Of a stretch of 64,000 bases of DNA, positions 35,475 to 43,942 are shown piece by piece. The notes beneath the pieces were generated by a model. That model was not told the origin of the DNA. It searched no databases and saw only the letters and a program-made list of their open reading frames with translations. Position numbers and translations under genes: made by a program. Origin of the DNA: Cupriavidus basilensis (GTDB lineage: Bacteria; Pseudomonadota; Gammaproteobacteria; Burkholderiales; Burkholderiaceae). The first letter of the stretch is position 1, and every line of letters starts with the position of its first letter. Location: NCBI RefSeq assembly GCF_008801925.2, contig NZ_CP062803.1, positions 1,178,001 to 1,242,000 of the forward strand. Reading direction: 5' to 3'.

Positions 35475-36143
35475 ATGAACGGACGGACTGGATGGCGCGC
35501 GGGGCTTGCCGCTGCGTTGTTATGTGGCATGGGAATGCTGTGCCTGCCGGCCAGGGCCGACGACGACATCAGCCTCAATGCCCGCCTGCTTGCGGCCGCC
35601 CGGGCCGGCGACGCGGCGGCGGTGAGCGCAGCGCTGCAGCAGGGCGCGGCTGTGAATGCGCGCAACCGCATCGGCGATACGGCGCTGCTCACCGCAGCCA
35701 AGCGCGGGCTGACCGAGATGGCGCGCACGCTGGTCGAGCATGGCGCCGACGTCAGCCAGGCCAACGTGCAGGGCGTGACGCCGCTGATGGCCGCGGCCTT
35801 CGGCGGCTTTGACGAGATTGTGGCCATGCTGCTGGCGCGCCATGCGGAGCTGGCCGCCACGGATCGGGTCGACAAGACCGCCATGATCTACGCGGCCGGC
35901 GAGGGCCATGCCGGCGTGGTGCGGCAACTGCTGGACGCCGGCGTGGACGTCAACACCGTCTACGCCAACGGGCTCACCGCGCTGATGTGGGCGGCGGGCT
36001 ACGACAAGGTCGATACGGTGCGCCTGCTGCTGTCCAGGGGCGCCCGGCCCGAACTGCGCGACAACCGCGGGCTGAGCGCGCAGGAGATCGCCGATCAGGC
36101 CGGCGCGAAGACGGTGGCCGGCTTGCTGAGCGTACAGCATTGA
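35475..36143 (+). CDS. Periplasmic ankyrin-repeat protein
   Basis: A 222-residue protein with a signal peptide (GLAAALLCGMGMLCLPARA, cleaved before DDDIS). Five ankyrin repeats follow, each with the ending G(A/V)xVNxxxxxGxTALxxAA: ALQQGAAVNARNRIGDTALL, LVEHGADVSQANVQGVTPLM, LLARHAELAATDRVDKTAMI, LLDAGVDVNTVYANGLTALM and LLSRGARPELRDNRGLSAQE. The start at 35475 is chosen because a GGGGGACGG site lies directly before it. It is divergent from the PQQ dehydrogenase and may act with it as a periplasmic interaction or folding partner; this is inference. Confidence 0.88.
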   Translation: MNGRTGWRAGLAAALLCGMGMLCLPARADDDISLNARLLAAARAGDAAAVSAALQQGAAVNARNRIGDTALLTAAKRGLTEMARTLVEHGADVSQANVQGVTPLMAAAFGGFDEIVAMLLARHAELAATDRVDKTAMIYAAGEGHAGVVRQLLDAGVDVNTVYANGLTALMWAAGYDKVDTVRLLLSRGARPELRDNRGLSAQEIADQAGAKTVAGLLSVQH

Positions 36144-36213
36144 AGACCGCGGATTGCGGCTGCAACGGCACACGCTGTTGCCGCGTTGTTCCCTGTCCCC
36201 CTCTCCCCGCTTG

Positions 36214-36229
36214 TTAGACCAAAGTCCCA
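36214..36229. promoter_or_regulatory. DosR-like inverted repeat A
   Basis: TTAGACCAAAGTCCCA, 85 bp upstream of the receiver-only regulator gene at 36314. It matches sites B (36726) and C (51125) at 13-15 of 16 positions. Core GAC-N4-GTC. Confidence 0.6.
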
Positions 36230-36313
36230 TATCTGCGGTCAGGCAACTGTCATACGCTCAACCTAGCGTCGAATCAGGCTGGGTGCCGCGCTGCCTGTGT
36301 GGGGAATGTCGCC

Positions 36314-36694
36314 ATGAGCAAAGTCAAGCCGTTCGTCGCAGTGGTAGATGACGACGAATCGGTGCGCCGCGCCATCAAACGGCTCCTGCGCTCCGTCGGC
36401 TTGTCAGCGGACACGTTCAAGAGCGGGGATGAGTTCCTGGACATGTTCGACGCGATACCGGCATATCGTCCGGACTGCATCGTGCTCGATATCCAGATGC
36501 CGGGCCTGAACGGGCTTGAGGTGCAACGCCGGCTCGCGGGCAGCGGCATTCCCGTGATCTTCATCACGGCACACGACGAGATCGGCATTCGCGAACAGGC
36601 CTTGGCCGCCGGCGCGGCGGCCTATCTGCGCAAGCCGTTCGACGACGAGATTCTCATCCGGGTCGTGCGTGCGGCCATCCATCCACCTCCGTAG
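36314..36694 (+). CDS. Single-domain response regulator (receiver only)
   Basis: A 126-residue CheY-like receiver without output domain. The acidic pocket is VVDDDESV (D12-D14), the phosphorylation site is D59 in VLDIQMPG, the Thr/Ser switch is in FITAHDE and the conserved Lys is in LRKPF. By motif (LDIQMPGLNG, LRKPF) it belongs to the FixJ receiver subfamily. The start at 36314 has GGGGAA before it; a GTG at 36299 is possible. Its promoter carries DosR-like box A. It may act as a phosphate sink or competitor for the kinase encoded at 49321-50745, which shares the boxes. No kinase gene is adjacent. Confidence 0.88.
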   Translation: MSKVKPFVAVVDDDESVRRAIKRLLRSVGLSADTFKSGDEFLDMFDAIPAYRPDCIVLDIQMPGLNGLEVQRRLAGSGIPVIFITAHDEIGIREQALAAGAAAYLRKPFDDEILIRVVRAAIHPPP

Positions 36695-36725
36695 CGCGGC
36701 AGCCACCGCGGCGGTCTGGCGGCTA

Positions 36726-36741
36726 TTGGACCAAGGTCCCA
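36726..36741. promoter_or_regulatory. DosR-like inverted repeat B
   Basis: TTGGACCAAGGTCCCA, 117 bp upstream of the SYLF lipoprotein gene and just after the receiver gene. Core GGAC-N4-GTCC with a perfect 6-bp inverted repeat around AA. Placed to control the operon that runs into the RND and Pqi genes. Confidence 0.65.
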
Positions 36742-36857
36742 TTGTTTTAGCCGGTTCCGGATATCACTATGGATCAGACCCCGGAAGAATGCTCGGTGGG
36801 CCTGCGCTTTACACCGTGTCGTCAGTGTCGTTAATTCTCATGCCTGGAGCATGCACC

Positions 36858-37418
36858 ATGATCAAGATCCTTCGGCTTATTCTCGCGATTCCCCTGCTGC
36901 TGGTCGCGGTGGCTTGTTCGACCGAGCAGACGTCCACCGTGGGGAACAGTCCGGAGCTCGAAGCGAGTGCGCGCAGTGCTCTGCAAAAGCTCAATGACAC
37001 GAATCCCAAGACCAAGGATCTCCAGGCGCGTTCCAAGGGGGTTCTCGTGTTCCCGGACATCATGAAAGCGGGCTTTCTCGTGGGCGCGCAAGGCGGCAAT
37101 GGGGTGATGTTCGGCCCGGATGGCACGGTGCTGGGCTACTACAACGCGTCGGCGGTGTCGTATGGCCTGCAGGCGGGCGCCCAGACCTTCTCGGAGGCGA
37201 TGTTCTTCATGAGCGACTCGGCCTTGCGGGATCTCAACGATAGCGACGGGCTGTCGGTCGGTGTCGGGCCGAGCGTGGTTGTGGTGGATGAGGGCATTGG
37301 CAAATCCATGACCAGCTCGCAGCTCACATCGGATCTCTACGTCTTTATCTACGGGCAGCAGGGCTTGATGGCCGGTCTTGGCGTGCAAGGCCAGAAGATC
37401 TCCAAGCTCAGCCGCTGA
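36858..37418 (+). CDS. SYLF/Ysc84-domain lipoprotein
   Basis: A 186-residue lipoprotein. The signal sequence ends in the lipobox VAVACSTE near residue 18. The SYLF domain (lipid-binding, Ysc84 type) follows, with SKGVLVFPDIMKAGFLVGAQGGNGVMF, YNASAVSYGLQAGAQTFSEAMFFM and the C-terminal SDLYVFIYGQQGLMAGLGVQGQKIS. Eukaryotic homologues bind phosphoinositides; the bacterial role is unknown, probably at the envelope. The start at 36858 gives the correct signal peptide and has GGAG upstream. Followed 14 bp later by the glycine-zipper gene. Confidence 0.9.
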   Translation: MIKILRLILAIPLLLVAVACSTEQTSTVGNSPELEASARSALQKLNDTNPKTKDLQARSKGVLVFPDIMKAGFLVGAQGGNGVMFGPDGTVLGYYNASAVSYGLQAGAQTFSEAMFFMSDSALRDLNDSDGLSVGVGPSVVVVDEGIGKSMTSSQLTSDLYVFIYGQQGLMAGLGVQGQKISKLSR

Positions 37419-37432
37419 CCTGGCAGACGACC

Positions 37433-37906
37433 ATGCAACGCACGCAGCGAATCGCACTTGGCCTGATGATATGCGCCCTGGCGTCAGCCGCCGGCGCGCA
37501 GCAACCCATCATCTATCCCGCCAAGGGGCAGAGCCCGCAGAAGCAGAGTTCGGACACCGCCGCGTGCCAGCAGTGGGCCAAGCAGACCACGGGTGTGGAT
37601 CCGGTGGCCATCGCGCAGCAATCCGGCCAGCCTGCCGCGCCGCCGCAGCAAGGCGGACGCGTCAGGGGCGCGGCCGGTGGCGCAGCGGCCGGCGCGGCGA
37701 TTGGCGCGATTGCCGGCGATGCAGGCAAGGGCGCCGCGATCGGGGCGGTCACCGGCACGGCCGCCGGCGGCGTGCGCCAGCGCCGCAAGAACGAGGCCGC
37801 GGCCGAGCAGCAGCAGGCGGGGCAGCAACAGGTCTCCCAGGAAATGGCGACATTCAACCGGGCGGTGGGGGCGTGCATGACCGGACGCGGATACACCGTT
37901 CAGTAG
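37433..37906 (+). CDS. Glycine-zipper (YMGG/OmpA-like) secreted protein
   Basis: A 157-residue protein with a signal peptide (IALGLMICALASAAGA, before QQPII). Its centre is a long glycine zipper, RGAAGGAAAGAAIGAIAGDAGKGAAIGAVTGTAAGGV, expected to form a membrane-inserted helical hairpin. The ends are Gln-rich, and the C-terminus FNRAVGACMTGRGYTVQ resembles the tail found in related lipoproteins. Two cysteines (about 45 and near the C-terminus) could form a disulfide. Function unknown; the linkage to the SYLF gene suggests an envelope stress role. Confidence 0.85.
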   Translation: MQRTQRIALGLMICALASAAGAQQPIIYPAKGQSPQKQSSDTAACQQWAKQTTGVDPVAIAQQSGQPAAPPQQGGRVRGAAGGAAAGAAIGAIAGDAGKGAAIGAVTGTAAGGVRQRRKNEAAAEQQQAGQQQVSQEMATFNRAVGACMTGRGYTVQ

Positions 37907-37955
37907 AGAACGCAGCAGATGTAGAAGAAGGGCGCGGTCAGCTGGGGATCCAGAG

Positions 37956-39212
37956 ATGGCAACGAAACTGATTTCACCTCTGCGGATTGCAGCCGTCGGG
38001 CGCGTGCGCAGCCGCGCCTGGTTGCCGTTCGCGTTTGCCGGTGCAGCGTTGTTGCTGCTTGCCGCTTGCCACAAACCGGCGAACGAGTTGCCGCGTGCGA
38101 CCACCGAGGTGACGGTCATGACCGTGTCGCAGCGCGACACCCCGGTCGACTTCGAATTCACCGCCCAGACGCAAAGCTCGCGCGAGGTCGAGATTCGTGC
38201 TCGCGTCGACGGCTTCCTGGACAAGCGCGTCTATACCGAGGGGCAACTGGTGCATGCCGGGCAGGTGCTCTTCGTGATGGACACCGCGCCGTTCGAAGCG
38301 GCGCTGCAGTCGGCCAAGGGCCAGCTTGCACAGCAGGAGGCCAGGCTCACCGTGACCAAGGCCAATCTTGCCCGCGTGATTCCGCTCGCCGCCCAGAACG
38401 CACTCAGCCAGAAGGATCTCGATAACGCAACGGGCAACGAGAAGGAGGCGGAGGCCGCCGTGATCGCGGCCAAGGGCCAGGTCCGGACCGCCGAGCTCAA
38501 CCTGAGCTACACCACGATCAAGTCCCCGCTCACCGGCTTGTCGAGCTTTGCACGGCAGCAGGACGGCAGCTACGTGACCGCGGCGGCAACGGGCTTGCTG
38601 ACCTATATCTACCAGCTTGACCCCATGTGGGTGAACTTCAGCATCTCCGAGAATGAGTTGCTGACCTACCGGGACCAGGTGGAGAAAGGCCAGTTGCGGT
38701 TTCCGGCGAATAACGATTTCGAGGTGGCGGTCGTGCTTGCCGACGGCAATGTGTTCCCGGGCCGCGGGCATATCAACTTCACCAACCCTGCGTTCAACAC
38801 GCAGACCGGCACCTTCCTCGTGCGGGCCTCGTTCGCCAACCCGCAAGGCACCCTGCGCCCCGGACAGTTCGTGCGCGCGCGGGTTTCTGGCGCGGTGCGC
38901 CCGAATGCGGTTTTGGTGCCGCGCCGCGCGGTATTGCAGGGATCGAAAAGCCACTTCGTCTGGACCGTCGACAAGGATGCGAAAGGCCATCAGCGGGTGG
39001 TCGAAGTCGGAGAGTGGCACGGCGATGACTGGTTCATCACCGAGGGCCTCAAGCCCGGGGAGCGGATCGTCGTCGACGGCGCCATTCGCGTGGTTGCCGA
39101 TACGCCGCTGAAGATCACCCAGGCGCCGGCCAAGAGTGCCGACGCCGCGCAGCCGCGCAGCGAAGCGCAGAGCCTCTCGCAGCGGCAGTCTGCCCCTGGC
39201 GCGACGAACTGA
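37956..39212 (+). CDS. RND efflux periplasmic adaptor (MexA/AcrA family)
   Basis: A 418-residue membrane-fusion protein. The lipobox-like LLLLAACHKPAN (near residue 38) indicates a lipid anchor. The lipoyl halves are EIRARVDGFLDKRVYTEGQLVHAGQVLFVMD and LSYTTIKSPLTGLSSF, separated by the alpha-hairpin (AKGQLAQQEARLTVTKANLARV). The beta-barrel domain follows (GRGHINFTNPAFNTQTGTFLVRASFANP and RPGQFVRARV). It bridges the inner-membrane pump and the outer-membrane channel. It is 13 bp upstream of the pump gene. Confidence 0.94.
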   Translation: MATKLISPLRIAAVGRVRSRAWLPFAFAGAALLLLAACHKPANELPRATTEVTVMTVSQRDTPVDFEFTAQTQSSREVEIRARVDGFLDKRVYTEGQLVHAGQVLFVMDTAPFEAALQSAKGQLAQQEARLTVTKANLARVIPLAAQNALSQKDLDNATGNEKEAEAAVIAAKGQVRTAELNLSYTTIKSPLTGLSSFARQQDGSYVTAAATGLLTYIYQLDPMWVNFSISENELLTYRDQVEKGQLRFPANNDFEVAVVLADGNVFPGRGHINFTNPAFNTQTGTFLVRASFANPQGTLRPGQFVRARVSGAVRPNAVLVPRRAVLQGSKSHFVWTVDKDAKGHQRVVEVGEWHGDDWFITEGLKPGERIVVDGAIRVVADTPLKITQAPAKSADAAQPRSEAQSLSQRQSAPGATN

Positions 39213-39225
39213 CCGGGCAGGCCAC

Positions 39226-42200
39226 ATGAATATCTCCCACTTCTGCATTGAACGGCCGATCTTCGCGTCGGTCATCTCGATCGTGATCACGCTTGGCGGC
39301 GCGCTGGCCATGCTAAGCCTGCCCATCGCGCAGTATCCGGACATCACGCCACCGCAGATCACGATTTCGGCGACATACCCGGGCGCCACCGGCGACGTGG
39401 TCGCCAACAATGTCGCCGCGCCGATCGAGCAGCAGGTCAATGGCGCGGACAACATGATCTATATGAACTCATCGAGTTCATCGACCGGCAACTTCACGCT
39501 CAATGTCTTCTTCCAGATCGGCACCAACCCGGAGCTTGCGCAGGTCGATGTGCAGAACCGCGTGAACCTGGCGCTGCCGCAACTGCCGTCGTCGGTGCAG
39601 GCGCAGGGCATCCAGGTGCAGAAGAAATCATCGGCGTTCATGATGGTCATCGCCATCTATTCGCCCAACGATCGCTACGACTCGACCTACATCGCCAACT
39701 ACGCCAATATCTACGTGCTCGATGCGCTCAAGCGCGTGCCCGGCGCGAACCAGTCCAGCATCTTCGGCAACCCGGACTACGCCATGCGCATCTGGCTCAA
39801 GCCTGACCGCATGGCGCAGCTCGGCATCACGGCCTCCGACGTGCAGAAGGCCGTCGCCAACCAGAACCAGCAGTTCGCGGTCGGCAGCATCGGCCAGTCG
39901 CCAACCGGCGCGGCGGTCGAGCAATCCTTTGCCGTCACCACCACCGGCCGCCTGAGCGATCCGGCCGAGTTCGAGAACATCATCCTGCGCGCGGCAAACG
40001 GTGAGGCGGCGATCGTGCGCCTCAAGGACATCGGCCGTGCCGAACTCGGCCGCAAGGACTACTCGATCCGCAGCAAGTTCCAGGGCAAGCCGGCAACGGT
40101 CATCGCCGTCTACCAGCAGCCGGGCGCCAATGCGCTCGACGTGTCGAACCAGGTGCGCAAGACGCTGGCGGAGATGAAGAAATCGTTTCCCGAAGGCCTT
40201 GAATACAGCATCGCGATGGACACGACCGAGTTCACGCGCGCGTCGATCTCGGACGTCATCCACACGTTCTTCGAAGCCCTCGTGCTGGTCGTGATCGTGG
40301 TCTTTGTCTTCCTGCAGAGCCTGCGTGCCACGTTGATCCCGGTGCTGGCGGTGCCGGTGTCGATCGTCGGCACGTTCATGGGCATGCTCTTGCTCGGATT
40401 CTCGATCAACATGCTGACGCTGTTCGGCATGGTGCTGGCCATCGGCATCGTGGTGGACGATGCCATTGTCGTGATCGAGAACGTCGAGCGAAACATGAAC
40501 GTCCACAAGCTGAGCCCGAAGGATGCCGCCAAACGGGCCATGGACGAGGTCTCGGGGCCGGTGGTGGCGATCGTGCTGGTCATGTGCGCGGTGTTCGTGC
40601 CGGTCGCCTTCCTTGGCGGCATCACCGGGCAACTGTACAAGCAGTTCGCCATCACCATTGCCATCTCGGTGGTGTTCTCCGGGCTGGTCGCGCTGACCCT
40701 GTCGCCAGCGCTGGCGGCATTGTTGCTCAAGCCCGGGCACCACGAAAAGAAAGGCTTCTTCAAGTGGTTCGAAAATGCGTTCGCGCGGATGACCGCTGGC
40801 TATACGCGCATGGTGAAGCTGATCATCAAGCGCTTCGTGGTGGCGCTGCTGCTGTTCGCCGGCATGATCGTGCTTGCGGTGTTCATGATGCGCTCGATCC
40901 CGACCTCGTTCCTGCCGCCGGAGGACCAGGGTTACCTGCTCGGCGCGGTGATCATGCCGGACGCGGCCAGCCTGGATCGCACCGGCGCGGTTTCCCAGCA
41001 TGTGACCGACTACTTCATGAAGCAGCCGGCGGTGAGCAGCGTCACGGTAGTCGACGGCTTCAGCTTGCTCGATAGCCAGAACAAGAACAACGCCGGGGCG
41101 TTCTTTATCGGCTTCAAGAGCTTCGACGAGCGCTATAAATTCGCCAATATCAAGACGCAGAACGCCCGTGCCGTGCTGATCGGTGCGTACGAGAACCTGT
41201 CCCAGGTCAAGGAGGGGATCATCCTGCCGGTCAATCCGCCGTCGATCCCGGGGCTCGGCACGACTGGCGGCACCGAGATGTGGATCCAGAGCAAGGGAGA
41301 TGCCAGCATTCCCCAACTCGCGGGCGTGGTGAACGACTTCATGGCCAAGGCCAAGCTGCGGCCCGAGCTTGCTCGCGTGACCTCGACCTTCAATGCGGCG
41401 TCCCAGCAATTGCTGGTCAGCGTGGACCGCGACAAGGCGGAGACCCTGGGCGTGCCGATCGAGGAGGTGTACAGCGCCATGCAGACCATGTTCGGCTCGC
41501 TGTACGTGTCGCAGTTCAACCGCTCGAGCCGGCTGTGGCAGGTCATCCTGCAAGCGGAGCCTTCGTACCGGCTCAAGCCCGGGGACCTCGACCAGATCTT
41601 CGTGCGCAGCAGGACCAACAGCATGGTCCCGCTCAAGGCCGTGGTGAGCACCAAGTTCGTCACCGGTCCGGACCTGGTGACGCGCTTCAACAACTTCCCG
41701 GCGGTCAAGATTACCGCTAACGCCGCGCCGGGCTACAGCTCCGGACAGGTCCTGTCCACGCTGGAATCGGTGGCCGACGAGGTGATGCCGCCTGACTACG
41801 GCGTGGGGTGGAGCGGCGAAGCCTACGAAGCCAGGCAGGCTGGCAGTACGTCGGGGCTGGTGTTCGTGTTTGGCCTGATCATGGTGTTCCTGATCCTTGC
41901 CGCGCAATACGAGAAGTGGAGCTTGCCGGTCGGTGTGCTGATGGCGGTGCCGTTCGCGCTGTTTGGCGCATTGCTGGCCATCCTGCTGCGCGGCCTCGAG
42001 AACGATGTCTACTTCCAGATCGGCCTGACGATGCTGGTCGCGCTGGCCGCCAAGAACGCCATCCTGATCTTCGAGTTCGCGGTGCTCAACCGCGAGGCGG
42101 GTGCGTCGGTCTACGACTCCGCCGTCACGGCGGCGGCCGAGCGGCTGCGCCCGATCGTGATGACTTCGCTGGCCTTCATCCTCGGCTGCGTGCCGCTGGC

Positions 42201-42462
42201 CATTGCGCTTGGCGCGTCGGCCAACAGCCGGCACTCGATCGGCACCGGCGTCATTGGCGGCATGCTTGGCGCGACGGCGATCGCGGTGTTCTTCATCCCG
42301 ATGTTCTACTACGCGCTCGAGTCGATGTCGGAGCGCTCCGGCGGGGGCAAGAAGACCCCGGGCCCGCAGGGCGGTGCGCCCGGCGCGCCGCCGTCGGGCC
42401 CCACCGGCGTGGGACCGGGGACCCCGGCGGCTACGCCGTCCGCCAGGCACGAGGGCGACTGA
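39226..42462 (+). CDS. RND efflux pump, HAE1 (MexB/AcrB) family
   Basis: A 1078-residue inner-membrane proton antiporter. The N-terminus MNISHFCIERPIFASVISIVI is canonical. The proton relay pair is in GIVVDDAIVVIENVERNM (two consecutive Asp in TM4), and the Lys/Thr counterparts are in the second half (LVALAAKNAILIFEFA). The start at 39226 is fixed by homology; an upstream frame opening at 39136 overlaps the adaptor. A 40-residue Pro/Gly/Ala tail (PQGGAPGAPPSGPTGVGPG) extends beyond the usual about 1040 residues and is probably disordered. Likely a multidrug or solvent pump. Confidence 0.96.
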   Translation: MNISHFCIERPIFASVISIVITLGGALAMLSLPIAQYPDITPPQITISATYPGATGDVVANNVAAPIEQQVNGADNMIYMNSSSSSTGNFTLNVFFQIGTNPELAQVDVQNRVNLALPQLPSSVQAQGIQVQKKSSAFMMVIAIYSPNDRYDSTYIANYANIYVLDALKRVPGANQSSIFGNPDYAMRIWLKPDRMAQLGITASDVQKAVANQNQQFAVGSIGQSPTGAAVEQSFAVTTTGRLSDPAEFENIILRAANGEAAIVRLKDIGRAELGRKDYSIRSKFQGKPATVIAVYQQPGANALDVSNQVRKTLAEMKKSFPEGLEYSIAMDTTEFTRASISDVIHTFFEALVLVVIVVFVFLQSLRATLIPVLAVPVSIVGTFMGMLLLGFSINMLTLFGMVLAIGIVVDDAIVVIENVERNMNVHKLSPKDAAKRAMDEVSGPVVAIVLVMCAVFVPVAFLGGITGQLYKQFAITIAISVVFSGLVALTLSPALAALLLKPGHHEKKGFFKWFENAFARMTAGYTRMVKLIIKRFVVALLLFAGMIVLAVFMMRSIPTSFLPPEDQGYLLGAVIMPDAASLDRTGAVSQHVTDYFMKQPAVSSVTVVDGFSLLDSQNKNNAGAFFIGFKSFDERYKFANIKTQNARAVLIGAYENLSQVKEGIILPVNPPSIPGLGTTGGTEMWIQSKGDASIPQLAGVVNDFMAKAKLRPELARVTSTFNAASQQLLVSVDRDKAETLGVPIEEVYSAMQTMFGSLYVSQFNRSSRLWQVILQAEPSYRLKPGDLDQIFVRSRTNSMVPLKAVVSTKFVTGPDLVTRFNNFPAVKITANAAPGYSSGQVLSTLESVADEVMPPDYGVGWSGEAYEARQAGSTSGLVFVFGLIMVFLILAAQYEKWSLPVGVLMAVPFALFGALLAILLRGLENDVYFQIGLTMLVALAAKNAILIFEFAVLNREAGASVYDSAVTAAAERLRPIVMTSLAFILGCVPLAIALGASANSRHSIGTGVIGGMLGATAIAVFFIPMFYYALESMSERSGGGKKTPGPQGGAPGAPPSGPTGVGPGTPAATPSARHEGD

Positions 42463-42463
42463 C

Positions 42464-43942
42464 ATGCGGACTTCTGCGCTCTCGCTCATCGCCTTGCTGA
42501 CGCTCAGCGGCTGCCTGCTCGGACCCAACTACCAGCGGCCCGCCGTCGACACGCCGCCGGCCTTCCGTTTTTCCGACGCGCAGGCCAAGGATGTCGTCAA
42601 TACGACGTGGTGGGTACAGTTCCAGGATCCCGTGCTCAACGACCTGATCACGATCGCGCTGGCCGAGAACAAGGACGTGAAGATCGCGGCGGCGCGCGTG
42701 GACCAGTTCCTCGGGCAGTTCCAGAGCACCCGCTCGCAGTTGTTCCCGCAGGTTTCCGCGCTCGCCAACGCCCAGCGTGAGCGCGTGCCCGTCGGCTCAG
42801 CGCTGTTGCCGCCCGGGGTCGGGCCGGTCATCAACCAGTACCAGGCGACACTCTCGGCATCGTGGGAGCTTGATGTCTTCGGCAAGGTGCGCCGCCAGAC
42901 GGAATCCGCGCGTGCAAGCTTGCTGGCGAGCGAGGAGGGCCGGCGCGCGACCATCCTGACGCTGGTGGCTTCCGTTGCTTCGTCGTATGTGAACCTGCTG
43001 TCTCTAGACCGGCAAATGGAAATCGCCAAGGCCACCGTGGCCAGCCGGGCAGACTCGGTACACGTATTCCAGCTGCGCTATAGCGGCGGGGAGGTGTCGC
43101 AGATGGAGCTGGCGCAGAGCCAGTCTGAGTACGAGTCCTCGCTGGCGACCATTCCGCAGATCGAGCTCCAGATCGCGCAACAGGAGGACGCGCTGTCGAT
43201 CCTGCTGGGGCAGAATCCCCAGCCGATCCTGCGTGGCCGCGGACTGGACGACCTGGCCTTGCCCATGGTGCCGGCTGGCCTGCCCTCCGAATTGCTCACG
43301 CGCCGCCCGGACCTGCGCCAGGCCGAGCAGGACCTGATCGCCGCCAACGCGCTGATCGGCGCGGCGCGCGCGCTCTACTTCCCGTCGATCTCCCTGACCG
43401 GCGTGTTCGGCACGGCAAGCGGCCAGTTCTCGTCGCTCTTCACCGGCCCGGCCCGGCTATGGTCATACGCCGGCGCAGTGACGGTGCCGATCTTCACCGC
43501 GGGTAACATCAGCGGGCAGGTCAGGCAGGCCGAGGCGCAGCAGCAGCAGGCGCTGTTCGCTTACCAGAAGGCGATTCAGGTCGCGTTCCAGGAGGTCGAG
43601 GACGCGCTGGTGTCGCTGCAGAAGACGCGCGAGAAGCTTGTCGTGCAGGGCCGCCAGGTCGAAGCGCTGCGGACCTACGCGCGGCTCGCGCGGCTGCGCT
43701 ACGAGGGTGGATACACCAGCTACATCGAAGTGCTGGATGCCGAGCGCAGCCTGTTCAACGCGCAGCTCAGCTATGCGCAGGCGCAGGGGACGGTGTTCGC
43801 CTCCAGCGTTGCGCTCTACAAGGCGATGGGGGGCGGCTGGGTGGTCGACGCCGAGCGCATGACCGCGGTAGCGTACGGCGATGGCGGTGCGCCCTTGCCG
43901 CCAGGGGAGCCCGCCGCCAGATCCGCCCAGCCGCAGCCATGA
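42464..43942 (+). CDS. Outer-membrane efflux lipoprotein (OprM/NodT family)
   Basis: A 492-residue channel protein. The lipobox LTLSGCLLGPNYQRP is near residue 17. The first segment WWVQFQDPVLNDLITIALAENKDVKIAAARV and the repeat EQDLIAANALIGAARALYFPSISLTGVFG are diagnostic of the OprM group. The C-terminal helices include YTSYIEVLDAERSLFNAQLSYAQAQG. It starts 1 bp after the pump stop codon, so translation is coupled. It forms the channel of the pump and possibly also serves the downstream Pqi system. Confidence 0.94.
   Translation: MRTSALSLIALLTLSGCLLGPNYQRPAVDTPPAFRFSDAQAKDVVNTTWWVQFQDPVLNDLITIALAENKDVKIAAARVDQFLGQFQSTRSQLFPQVSALANAQRERVPVGSALLPPGVGPVINQYQATLSASWELDVFGKVRRQTESARASLLASEEGRRATILTLVASVASSYVNLLSLDRQMEIAKATVASRADSVHVFQLRYSGGEVSQMELAQSQSEYESSLATIPQIELQIAQQEDALSILLGQNPQPILRGRGLDDLALPMVPAGLPSELLTRRPDLRQAEQDLIAANALIGAARALYFPSISLTGVFGTASGQFSSLFTGPARLWSYAGAVTVPIFTAGNISGQVRQAEAQQQQALFAYQKAIQVAFQEVEDALVSLQKTREKLVVQGRQVEALRTYARLARLRYEGGYTSYIEVLDAERSLFNAQLSYAQAQGTVFASSVALYKAMGGGWVVDAERMTAVAYGDGGAPLPPGEPAARSAQPQP

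Noticed and set aside
39628..42528. A 966-codon open frame antisense to the RND pump gene.
   Set aside because: It is rich in His, Arg, Gln and Asp without hydrophobic pattern, and mirrors the codon bias of the pump gene. No ribosome site or family motif was found.
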